NCBI RefSeq assembly: GCF_028769735.1
Contig: NC_088175.1
Location: 1-64,000 of the forward strand
Length of the DNA stretch: 64,000 nt
Source of the DNA: Zonotrichia leucophrys gambelii
Lineage: Eukaryota; Chordata; Aves; Passeriformes; Passerellidae
Direction of reading: 5' to 3'
Each line of letters opens with the position of its first letter. The stretch's first letter is position 1. A program made the translations under genes and the position numbers. Positions 1 to 8,910 of this stretch are shown here, piece after piece. The notes under the pieces were generated by a model, which worked only from the letters and a program-made list of their open reading frames with translations, searched no databases and was not told the origin of the DNA.

Positions 1-13
1 AAGTTTTTTACTT

Positions 14-66
14 CTGTAACACTTATTTAAAATAAAACCCCTCCCTCTACTTAAATAAAACCCAAA
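14..66. repeat. AT-rich flank repeat, copy 1
   Basis: This segment contains a run of the form TAACACTT..ATTTAAAATAAAAC..CTCC..CCTCTA..AAATAAAA. It is repeated with a few substitutions and small indels at about 267-319, directly left of the minisatellite. The recurrence suggests the window begins inside a longer repeated unit, of which the GC-rich array is one part. No coding content is visible. Confidence 0.55.
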
Positions 67-266
67 AAATTCCCTTTTTTTAAACTTACTTACCTTTTTT
101 TATATTTTTTCCCATTTAAAATTTATATTGCCGTATCATGTTATTTATATTCTATACTACAACTCTTCATATTACTTACCTATATTTATAGTTCAATTTG
201 TAGTCATAGTTTAGCAATCTCCCTTTATATATTTATTATCTATTTCTATCTTAAGATTCACATTCC
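67..266. other. AT-rich non-coding spacer
   Basis: Very AT-rich sequence with TTTATA-type low-complexity words. I see no gene, transposon ends or structured RNA in it. It separates the two copies of the flank repeat. Confidence 0.6.
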
Positions 267-319
267 TATAACACTTCTATTATTTAAAATAAAACTCCTG
301 CCTCTAACCAAATAAAAAC
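267..319. repeat. AT-rich flank repeat, copy 2
   Basis: Second copy of the segment at 14-66, sharing TAACACTT..TATTTAAAATAAAAC and CCTCTA..AAATAAAA words. It runs straight into the first GC-rich minisatellite unit. Confidence 0.55.
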
Positions 320-931
320 GACCGGGAAACCCTTCTGGCACGTTGAAACGATAGAGACGGCAGCTGGAAGGACCGAAAATTGTCTCCGCCATCATGAAAC
401 CATAGAGAGAAGGGACGGGACGACCGGATAAACCCTTCTGGCACGTTGAAACCATAGAGACGGCAGCTGGGAGGACCAGAAATTGTCCCCGCCATCTTGA
501 AACCATAGAGACGGGGGACGGGACGACCCGAAAAACCCTTCTGGCACGTTCAAACCATAGAGACGACAGCTGGGAGGACCGGGGATTTTCTCCGCCATCT
601 TGAAACCATAGAGGCGGGGGACGGGACGACCGGAAAACCCTTCTGGCACGTAGAAACCATAGAGACGGCAGCTGGGAGGACCGGAAATTGTCTCCGCCAT
701 CTTGAAACCATAGAGAAAAGGGACGGGACGACCGGAAAATTCTTCTGGCACGTAGAAACCATAGAGACGGCAGCTGGGAGGACCGGAATTAGTCTCCGCC
801 ATCTTGAAACCATAGAGAGAAGGGACGGGACGACCGGAAAACCCTTCTGGCACGTTGAAACCATAGAGACGGCAGCTGGGAGGACCGGAAATTGTCTCCG
901 CCATCCTGAAACCATAGAGGCGGGGGACGGG
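311..931. repeat. Dimeric 102-103 bp GC-rich minisatellite, six units
   Basis: The word CTTCTGGCACGT recurs starting near 332, 435, 538, 640, 742 and 844, giving spacings of 103, 103, 102, 102 and 102 bp. Each unit is itself a dimer of two related halves of about 51 bp that share GAAACCATAGAGA and GACGACCGG/GAGGACCGG words; one half carries GGCACGTTGAAACC and the other GCCATCTTGAAACC. The array is GC-rich and CpG-containing inside a very AT-rich stretch. Several frames stay open across it because a 102-bp unit is a multiple of 3, so the long overlapping ORFs here are by-products of the repeat and are not called as genes. Confidence 0.9.
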
Positions 932-1200
932 AATTTATTACTAATTTTTTATATATCTGCATATAGTTGCAATACATTTCTATATTTGCATTTGTGTTTG
1001 GGTTGTATTTCCATTTATATTCTCTATTCATATATCTGTATACATACACAATGCTCTATTAAAAATAGAATAACTAATTGCAACATATAATGACTTATGT
1101 TCCATGTTAAATTTTAAAAATTGACCGAATATATAAAAATAACGTTGGCTCATTCCCATTTCTACACATCTATTTCTTTTGTTTCAATATAGTGAGAGTT
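932..1200. other. AT-rich non-coding stretch
   Basis: Very AT-rich sequence with ATATAT/TATTTG low-complexity words immediately right of the minisatellite. No gene or repeat family recognised. Confidence 0.6.
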
Positions 1201-2110
1201 ATAATTGTATATTTAAAATCCAATTCCTAAATGAAATGACAGAACAAACAGCATCAAATTCCCACCAATATCTTCCAAAAACATCGAGACACCTCCAACA
1301 GCCAAACAAGCGTCAGAGAAAAAACAAAGAACACTCTTGTCAATAACAATTCTCATCACGACCGAAAAATGGAACCAAAAGAAAACCCTATAGAAACACA
1401 CACAGCAAATTACAAAAGGTACTAAAAAAAAGTCAAACCAATCTTCTAAACTCCAGACAGTGCCACTCACCCTGAACGTTACTAAAAAAAAAAAAAAAAC
1501 GGACAAAATTCTACCTCTACACTAACTCAAAGAATAAACAATCCTCTGTAAAAATAACTTTAAAAACTGAACTAATTAACAAAATGGAAAACATCTCAAC
1601 CGCTAAAAACTAAGAAATTAACTACCCTAGTAAAAAAATACTTTAAAAACCCACCATATAAATACCCATGTTCCCAAAAAAAACCCTGATAAACCATACT
1701 CAAATACATTAAAAGACAACAACAACAACAAAAAAGAAAATGAAGAAACCAACAACAAGAATAATCCCAAAAACCAAATGAACTTAAATGTGCAACAAAA
1801 ATATTATTCCCAACGGAATAAACCCATAGTGCCTCAAGCTATCAAAATAAAAATAACACCTAGAAACAAACACAAAGACTAAAGACAAACGTAACCATAA
1901 ACAATGTCTCCCAAATTACCCGCAGCCATAAAACATACACTACAATCAAACCAACCAAATAAATAAAAGCCCTGGAAGACGATAAACACACATGCAATTC
2001 TCGAGATTAAAAACCCGCTGCTATGAACGACACGACGCTACCTCAAAAGCCCACCGAAACAAACACTACCCGCTCACGCCAATAAAAGCCACCTCAACAG
2101 AATTAAAATC
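1201..2110. other. A/C-rich, G-poor strand-asymmetric stretch
   Basis: The + strand here is dominated by A and, less so, C, with few G and T, so the - strand is T/G-rich. It includes an A-run near 1480-1498 and many AACAAC/AAAACC words. The asymmetry ends where the CpG island begins. The single - strand ORF of 97 codons (1213-1506) is a string of F/V/C/L codons explained by the T/G bias and is not called. A plausible reading is the transcribed side of a promoter firing leftward from the adjoining CpG island, but no exon was recognised. Confidence 0.6.
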
Positions 2111-2900
2111 CGAACCGCTGCTTCGCGCTACGACCCGTAAAAACCATTGCGCGCCTTTCTAAACATAATACCCCGGCAAAAAAACCATATCCGACTACGA
2201 AACCCAATCCGAAACGAACCTTTATCATCCCCACCGGCACCGAGAGCCGCACCACTCAGGAAGAACACCGTAGCCCTTAGCGTACCCCCGCTGCAAACCG
2301 AACACAGCGATGCAATCAATGCCGACAAAGCGCCTCCGAACCGCGGCACCGCCCCAGCACTGCGAGCAGCCGAAGCCCGCGCTCGCTGCCGGCCCCGGAC
2401 GGAGCGCGGCTCCCGGCAGGAGCGCGGCTCCTCCGGCGGCTCCTCCGGCACGCGGGGCCGGCGCCGGCCCGGAGAGCCGCGCCCGCTGCCCCTGCCCGGC
2501 GGGGCCGGCACCGGGCCCGGGGGTGGCGGCGGCGCCCGAGCCCCGCGCCCGGAGCGGCCGGAGCGGCCGGCACCGCCCGGGCCGCCGCAGCAGCGCCCGC
2601 GCCGCCTCTGCCGCCCTTGGCCGGCCCGGCCCGGCTCCCCTCGGCTCGCACCGGCGCGGCCCCGCCACCGCCGCCCTTGGCCGGCCCGGCCGCGCCAAAT
2701 CCCCCGTGCGCCCCGGCAGCTGCCCGGGCCGTGCCAGCGCCGCTCCCGAGCGGCAACGTTCCGGCCCGGGCCGCGGCCACCACAAGCGCCCTCCCATGCA
2801 GCGGCACGGCCCCATTGCAGCCCTGCAAACGCTGCCACAGCTGCAGCTTCCCGCAACCGAAGCCCGAAACTGACGCCGCAGGCGGGGCTCGCCTCCCTTC
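2110..2900. promoter_or_regulatory. CpG island (possible promoter)
   Basis: Very GC-rich with dense CpG (many GCGC, CCGGC and GGCCGG words), strongest at about 2330-2800, falling off sharply on both sides. Several long ORFs overlap on both strands. Their translations are A/P/R/G-rich low-complexity protein, typical of GC-rich DNA with few stop codons, so none is called as a gene. Such islands in bird genomes usually mark promoters. The strand bias at 1201-2110 would fit leftward transcription, but no transcript is demonstrated. Confidence 0.75.
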
Positions 2901-3420
2901 AACAAGGGCAAAGAAGTGTCCTCTCCCCTTCACGTTCGTCCCCTACGAGAGCACAAAAGAAGGGGCGCTCCTCAAATGAAAGCCTTCGACTGATGGCAAA
3001 GGGCCATTTCCACCTCCATTCAAACCCTTGAAAAGCAGGGACACCACGGCTGCCCCCTCCATTTCAACCCTAGGGTGATGAAAATGGGGTGGCTGCCTTC
3101 AAACCAAACCCATAACACCACAAGAATACTTTTCCCATTCCCCTTCAAATAGAACGCAGGGATTCCCTGTCACCCCCGGGATACCCCCAACAGCCTGGAA
3201 AAGGCAGCTTTTCCTGCAATCAACGCCCTTAAAACCACAAGTGAAGAGGGATCCCCTCAGTTCAAACGCAGACAAGAAAAGAAGAGGAGCTGCTTCCTTC
3301 TCCTTAATCCCTTTCGTCCTCATAAGCTCCATTTCTGCTCCTGGGGAAGCGGGGAGGGACTGGCAAGATGAAATTGCAAAGGGGAAGGACAAAATTCCCC
3401 GCTCCAAACCCACACGGGCT
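2901..3420. other. Non-coding flank with degenerate TTCAAACCC-type repeats
   Basis: Between about 2995 and 3260, words like CCATTCAAACCC, CATTTCAACCC, CCCTTCAAAT, CAATCAACGCCC and AGTTCAAACGC recur roughly every 40-60 bp, followed by GAAAAGCAGGGA/GTGAAGAGGGA-like words. This suggests an old, decayed tandem array. No gene is visible. Confidence 0.35.
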
Positions 3421-3423
3421 CAC

Positions 3424-3600
3424 CTGTTCGGCTGCTGCTCCCCGGCACAAAGATTCGTCCCTCGGCACCTCCTTTAAGCGATGCTTGGACGTATCCAAGC
3501 GCGAATCCGGGTGTTCCCGCCGACCCTGGGAGAAGCTCTCGCAGTCCTTCCGTGAGACAGCGCCGGGAGCGCCCCATAAACCCCTCCACTCAGCAGCTCC
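3424..3600 (-). promoter_or_regulatory. Possible minus-strand 5' exon with splice donor
   Basis: Read on the - strand, a consensus splice donor CAG|GTGAGC sits at 3424/3423. It closes a locally CpG-containing segment that has a TTTATGGGG word near 3577-3585. This would fit a leader exon of a leftward transcript, but there is no independent evidence and the coding potential is poor. The + strand copy contains a perfect short hairpin at 3483-3500. Confidence 0.25.
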
Positions 3601-3659
3601 ATGCAAAAATGTACAGAGGCAAACTCTCCCCCCGTTAAAACCGCCCCGGCAAGAGCCAC

Positions 3660-3935
3660 CCCCTCATCATCCTCACAGCTCACACCTGGGCTGCTCCGAG
3701 CCCCTCATCATCCTCACACTCACACCTGGGCTGCTCCGAGCCCCTCATCATCCTCACACTCACACCTGGGCTGCTCCGAGCCCCTCATCATCCTCACACT
3801 CACACCTGGGCTGCTCCGAGCCCCATCATCCTCACAGCTCACACCTGGGCTGCTCCGAGCCCCTCATCATCCTCACAGCTCACACCTGGGCTGCTCCGAG
3901 CCCCTCATCATCCTCACAGCTCACACCTGGCGCCG
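3660..3935. repeat. 40-bp minisatellite, seven units
   Basis: Units begin at 3660, 3701, 3741, 3781, 3821, 3860 and 3901, so unit length is 38-41 bp. Each contains CTCATCATCCTCACA, then CACACCTGGGCTGCTCCGAGC. Two variants occur, CACACTCACACC and CACAGCTCACACC. Because 40 is not a multiple of 3, the repeated amino-acid pattern shifts frame and the overlapping ORFs are not genes. Confidence 0.93.
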
Positions 3936-5176
3936 ATGCCACTCCAACAGCGCCTCTCCCTGTCCAGCACACAGCCCGCTTCTCACAGACACAGAGCAAA
4001 CAGAAATCTGCTACGGGTGTTGGCTTTCCTTAGTCCGTCTGGTTCCACAATTCAAACACATCCGTGCACTGATGGCAGTGAGGGAAAGCTTTCCAGTGCA
4101 GAAAACTATCATTCTGCTAGCACACTTCGATACACCCTCAGAAAAAGTAGAATCAGCACCAACTCCTAAGACCCCTGCTGAGGAACCCAGCCCTCCTTGG
4201 GACACCCAATGCAGCAGACCTGGAAAAACGAGGGGAAAAGTCAAGCTTGGAGTGGAAAAAGAGAACATAAATACACCAGCCTTTAAAATAAGCCCTCACA
4301 CAGTAATAGTGAGATCCAGTCACATTTCTTCTTTCACTGCTTTTTGCGGTTACATAAATACAAATAAAAACACATTAAACACAAGACAGAGCTAGGCATT
4401 TACAGGTCTTCATTTTGAAGTCTGGATGACAAATGGGGGAAGAAGTAAAATAAGAAAACCCATGACTCCTTGCCTTGTTTGGTCCCAACAATGCTAAGCT
4501 AAGGGCTTTGTCCTCTAGCACTCACTGCCCAGGAGAGTGATGTCCTCTCACAGATACATCCATTGTTGAGACAGCAACAGACAGTACGGCAGGGCACGAT
4601 AAAAAAAGTGGTTTTAAATACATTAATGGATCAAAAAAACCTGTAGTAGAAATAAAATTGAAATAATCTCGTCCCCTTCCACGGTGTGGATGGTCACCTC
4701 TCAAACAAGGACAGAGACACAGCAAAGGTGTTTAAGGTGCATTAGTTGCCTCTGTCTTCAACGCTCATCCTTTCCTTCCCAGCAGAAACCATTGCACTGG
4801 TGTACCAAGGGACACTGCAAAGTCCTTGAATAGGGCAAGCCCTGCTCAGCAGAAACCAAAGCACCCCGGCTTGGGGCACAGCATTCCTACCTGCCCTCTC
4901 CTGAGTGTGCCTGGCTCCCTCAGGCTCCAGCTTCATCCTGATTCCAAGGCTGTGGCCTTTATTAGGGCTGGCACCTGGCTTAGAGAAAGGCAAAGTTAAA
5001 TGGCATTCCTGTGAGTGCACTGGATGACTCTGTGTGCTCTAAGACATGGGAATGCCTCTGCTAGAAGCCTTGGGGGGGGGCGCCCTCAAATAAACAAATA
5101 AACACCCTTTCTCACCCTGCTGCCTTCAAACCCCCTCCCAAGAACTCCTAACTGGATACCTGCTCACCCTCCCTCT
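3936..5176. other. Non-coding single-copy DNA
   Basis: I see no gene, RNA or recognisable transposon. It contains an A-rich stretch near 4360-4380, a G-run at 5072-5080 and AAATAAACAAATAAAC at about 5087-5104. Its right edge is the abrupt start of the long duplicated segment. Confidence 0.5.
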
Positions 5177-7655
5177 CCGTTTCCAATCGTTTGCCTAGCC
5201 CAAATCACACCCGCTGATGAATAAAGGACAGAATTGCCCACAAAGTACTTGCTGACTTCTCTACTCCCCTCTAGCAGCGGTTTCTTTTGTATGGTGATTT
5301 TTAATTTTGCGGGGGTGATGCAAGGAAACAAGCAGAGCCAGCAGTCAGACTGCAAGTTAGGTCACTGCAAAGAAAAGGGGTTAATCTCCCACTCCGAGCT
5401 AGCAAGGGTTAGATTAAAACATGCCAGCGTGGAATGCTGCAACAGGTCCCAAACGGCTGAGCACAAGGAAGGGAAGAGAACTGGGAAAGGGTCTGGAGGT
5501 CAGGTCTGATGAGGAGCAGCTGAGGGAGCTGGAGGGACTGAGATTGGAGAAGAGGAGGCTCGGGGGGACTTTCTCACTCTCTAAAACTCCCTGGCAGAAG
5601 GGTGGAGTAGCCAGGTGGGGGTCAGGTTCTGCTCCCAGGGAACAAGGGACAGAACAAGAGGAAATGGCCTCAAGTTGTGCCAAGGGAGGCTTAGATTGGG
5701 TACTAGGGAAAAATTTATCCTCTGAAAGAGTTATTAAGAGTTGTCAAGGCTGCCCATGGAATTAATGGTATTGTCATGTCTGAAGGCTCTTAAGGAATGT
5801 GTCAATGTAGCATTTGGGGACATGGTTTCAAGGTGGGCTTGTCAGTGTCAGGTTTGTGGCTGGATGCTCTACAGTCTTAGAGATCTTTTTCAACCTAAAC
5901 AATTCCATACTACTGTGATGGGGAGCCAGTTTCAATCCAGAGTATTTCGTAATGTCATTTCATAAAGTCATTAATAGCAACTTCAGTCTAGTGCTCAACT
6001 TTATGCAGCTGCTTTTCCCTGTACTCTCCTCATCTTCACCTTCAGCCTTGGGACAGGAGAATTGGCTTTGGTGGGATCAGTGGTAGTGGGAAAGCCTCAT
6101 GCCAGGAGGCTGTAGGTTGTTGTACTTCTGCCAAGGTTGGAGCTGCCTCCAGAAAAGGCTGTGATGTCTCTAGTCCCTATTCACATTCTTTGACCACTCT
6201 GAGGTGAGTTCCAGGCTGCAAGAGTTGTTGGTCAAGCTGAAGGGAGATCACAAGAAGCACTGATCTGAAACCCGGCTGAACGAAGCAATAGAGAAAGTCT
6301 GTTAGCCACATCAATCCCAGGCTGTGTTTGCCAAGCAGATGAAAATGACATGAACACAAAACATGTAGGAAATGGTGGGAAAGTGGCTCATTTCCAAACA
6401 GCATGCTTCTAGAGTCAGGTGTGCTTCATGTAACAATGAATGGAAGAAGCTGGTGTGCCACTGTTATGACCCTGTGTTGTTTCAATGTCATTGATCTTAC
6501 AATGGAGTTATTACAGTATTATAATGATGCAAATGATACATATTTAAATCTATTGCAATATTTTCCAAGGCTTTATAACATTCAGGAAAGGCTTTGCCCA
6601 GTTGCCAATGGGAGCAGACGATGGTAGAAAGAACCCACGCTTGGAAGTGAAGAAGACTTGATTTGCTGAAGTGACTTTGGCTTCCCCTCCTGCCATCTGC
6701 TGCAGCCTCTGACTTGATGGCAGGACCAATGTGGGGCAGGACACAGCCCAGCTGCTGGCAGCTGTGAGCTGACTCATTCCATACAGATGAGCCTTCCACA
6801 TTGGCTGGCACCGGGGCTGGCAGCTGAGCCACTGGCAACATGCCACCTTACCCTACTACAGAGCCCTCCCAGGGTTAAGCCAGGGGTTGGGTGGCTCTCC
6901 CATCTCCTGAGCTCCAGGTGAGAAAAGAGAAATGCTGTTACCTATCAATCACTTGAACTGAAACATCATAACAGGAGAAAGAGATGTGCAAAGGCACCAT
7001 TTTGAGTTCCATGTAGGCAGCGCTGAGAGCGGACCACTCAAATCCAGGTGTACAATATGGCAAATGCCACAGGTTTTCCTGTGGGGGAAAAAGCTTCAAA
7101 CAAAAGACAACAAAATCCCAAAACCCAAATAGTTACGTTTGAATTTTCTGTGATTGATAGCTGAGAGAAGCAGCTGCGCAGTGCTGATTGTCCCTTCTCT
7201 GCACACTCCTCATCCTTGCTCATCTCAGGGCTCTCCAAAGCCAGGTGATCATTTCTTCCTGCTCCAGCCTGTGCTGAGACCAAGCAGCCCTCCGGTGCCC
7301 AGGGCCCTGAGCACGAGAGCTGGTGAAAGTCACTGCCAGCCACGCAGCCTTCCCCTCCTAGGCTCCAGAGACACAAGGGCAGAAAGCTGTCATCTAAGCT
7401 GGATTGCACTGGCACCTTTGTTGGCCTTGTCTGTCCTCTGGCATCCCTCAAGCCAGGTGGTGTAAATCTGAGCTGCTTTCACGGGGAATTCAGGGTTTGC
7501 CCAAAGTGGGGCCTTGCTGAGGGCAAAGGCCACGCAAGGGCTCTGCCTTCTGTTGCCCGTGCCATGGAAGGCCCCAGAGCAAGAGGGCATTTCTTGGCTG
7601 CTGAGATCCCCTCTTGACACTCTGGCCTTGCAGGTTTGCCAAATCCACAAGGACA
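5177..7655 (+). repeat. Long direct repeat, copy A (near-identical part)
   Basis: Matches 13696-16174 in the same orientation with an offset of 8519-8520 bp. By eye I count about ten substitutions and two 1-base indels (near 5561 and 6887), so identity is roughly 99.5%. The left edge is sharp: 5176 and leftwards shares nothing with the bases left of 13696. An old CR1 insertion (about 5474-5916) is shared by both copies, so the duplication post-dates that insertion. I recognise no gene inside; all ORFs of 74-137 codons occur identically in both copies and have no recognisable family. Confidence 0.95.
5474..5916 (+). mobile_element. Old CR1 LINE 3' fragment
   Basis: Reads as a 5'-truncated CR1 3' region in + orientation. 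Recognisable words in order are GATGAGGAGCAGCTGAGGGAGC, GAAGAGGAGGCTC, GGAAATGGCCTCAAGTTG, TTAGATTGGGTACTAGGGAAAAATTT, GCATTTGGGGACATGG, then CTTAGAGATCTTTTTCAACC near the end. It is well diverged from consensus, so it is old, yet nearly identical to the copy at about 13993-14436. That shows recent duplication or conversion of the whole segment. Confidence 0.8.
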
Positions 7656-7920
7656 TGCAAGGACATTCTTGCAACCATGTTCACTCCAAACCTTCCAAAT
7701 TTTCCAATTAAAATTCCAATTTTTCCTTCTGCTTGGAAGGGCATGGATTCCCTTGGCTGATGTTTCTGGCATAAAGGTTCTCCTCCAATGGAAACCCTTC
7801 CGGGAAACCTGAACCCTTCTGCTCACTGAGAACCCATTTTGTCTCACTGGATCATGGGAAGTGCAGTTCAAAAGCACCACCTTTCTCTCCTCTGCCAGGA
7901 GCTGGTTTCACAGCTCAAAT
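7656..7920 (+). repeat. Long direct repeat, copy A (diverged tail)
   Basis: Still homologous to about 16175-16440 but much less similar (roughly three quarters of bases by eye, with small indels). Shared words include GATTCCCTTGGCTGATGT, AAAGGTTCTCCTC, ACTGGATCATGGG and ACCACCTTTCTCTCCTCTGCCAGGAG. The sudden drop from near identity is not expected from one duplication event. Confidence 0.75.
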
Positions 7921-7984
7921 GCCTGACACGATGCAGATGGCCCCAGAAAGGAGGCTCTAGCTTAGTGGGGGTCATTATATCTGC

Positions 7985-8345
7985 CCAAGGAACAAAGAAT
8001 ATGAGCAGGGGAAAATGACCTCATGTTGCGCCAGGGGAGGTTTCAATTTAATCTCTAGGAAATGGTGGATCAACCAAAAGGTGTCAAGCCTCCAAATAGG
8101 CTGCCTAGGGAAATGGCTCTGAGTGACCACCCTCAGAGAGGTCAAAAAGCATCATGGATGTGGCATTTGGGGACCTGGCTGATTGGAGCAGTAGGCAGTG
8201 TTAAGTTTGCAGTTGCACTGTGTGATCTTCAGGGACTTTTCAACCGCACTGATGCTGAGATTTCAGTGTAGCTCAACCGTTGAGGTGTGCAAGCTTAGAG
8301 TCAGTGATGCTCAAGGGTGCCTTCCAACTGGGATATCTATGTGAT
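7985..8345 (+). mobile_element. Old CR1 LINE 3' fragment(s)
   Basis: Contains decayed CR1 3' words in + orientation: GAAAATGACCTCATGTTG, CGCCAGGGGAGGTTTC, GGATGTGGCATTTGGGGACCTGG and GATCTTCAGGGACTTTTCAACC. A second tail-like word, GGTGCCTTCCAACTGGGATATCTATG, occurs near 8306-8333. It lies just upstream of the ITPRIPL1-like promoter. It may be two overlapping insertions. Confidence 0.65.
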
Positions 8346-8499
8346 TGCCAGTGAAGGGCAGATGAAAATAATTGCAAAAGAGAAATTATTGGAAGTCCTT
8401 TGGAAAAGCTTCACTCAAGGGCAGCCCTAAGCAGTCCACCAGGGCCACTCTGAGTGCCTGAGCCAGGAGTTGGCTCAGGGGATAAAGGGTGGGGTTGGC

Positions 8500-8600
8500 T
8501 GGGTTGTGACATGCTGTGACACGTGTGACATCACGGGGGACGTGTCACAAAGGGGGCAGCTCTAAAAGGCCCCAGCAGGTGACGCTGGCCCTGCGTTGCT
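8500..8600 (+). promoter_or_regulatory. Candidate promoter of the ITPRIPL1-like gene
   Basis: A cluster of TGTGACA-type words lies at 8504-8548. It includes a perfect E-box CACGTG (8520-8525), a one-mismatch CRE, TGACATCA (8526-8533), and ACGTGTCAC (8540-8548). A TATA-like TCTAAAAGG follows at 8561-8569. The spacing puts a start site at about 8590-8600, just before a consensus splice donor at 8610/8611. CRE-type elements are common in germ-cell promoters, but tissue use here is inference. Confidence 0.5.
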
Positions 8601-8610
8601 TTGGCAAACG

Positions 8611-8821
8611 GTGAGTGCACACGTGGCGGGGAGGCTGGGCTGGGAACAAGGACTGGGGCAGAAACGCTGCCCCTGGGGCTGGGTTCTCCCTCTGCATGCA
8701 GGAACAGCCCCTCATGGGAGAGCCTTGGGCAGGCCAAGGTGCTGCTGCTGCTGCTGCTGGGGCAGTGAGACAGGCCTGGCGGCCTGCATGCTGTCTGTGG
8801 CCATGTGCTTCCTGTGCCCAG
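8611..8821 (+). other. Candidate 5' UTR intron of the ITPRIPL1-like gene
   Basis: A consensus donor (ACG|GTGAGT) follows 8610, and a good acceptor (TGCTTCCTGTGCCCAG) ends at 8821, with the start codon at 8911 in the next exon. This predicts a short leader exon (about 8595-8610) and a 211-bp intron. A CTG trinucleotide run lies inside it at 8742-8758. Splicing is predicted from motifs only. Confidence 0.5.
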
Positions 8822-8910
8822 ATCCCTGAGGATCCTGTTCTCCATCCAGCAACCAGCAGTTCCCTCCCTTCTCGCCCCACTCACAGGCTTCTCTGCCTCT
8901 CCTGCCGACC

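Noticed and set aside
392..915. Repetitive ORFs of 121-170 codons on the minus strand
   Set aside because: The same peptide pattern appears in more than one frame because the 102-bp unit is a multiple of three. It is a minisatellite, not a repeat protein gene.
2128..3031. Several overlapping ORFs of 187-294 codons on both strands
   Set aside because: They lie in the CpG island, overlap each other and encode A/P/R/G-rich low-complexity protein. Absence of stop codons in GC-rich DNA explains them.
6403..6841. Short ORFs identical in the two long repeats (74-137 codons)
   Set aside because: Their identity reflects the recent duplication of the DNA, not protein conservation; no domains recognised.
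8742..8758. CTG trinucleotide run as a possible expandable repeat
   Set aside because: About six units in a predicted intron; too short to be notable.
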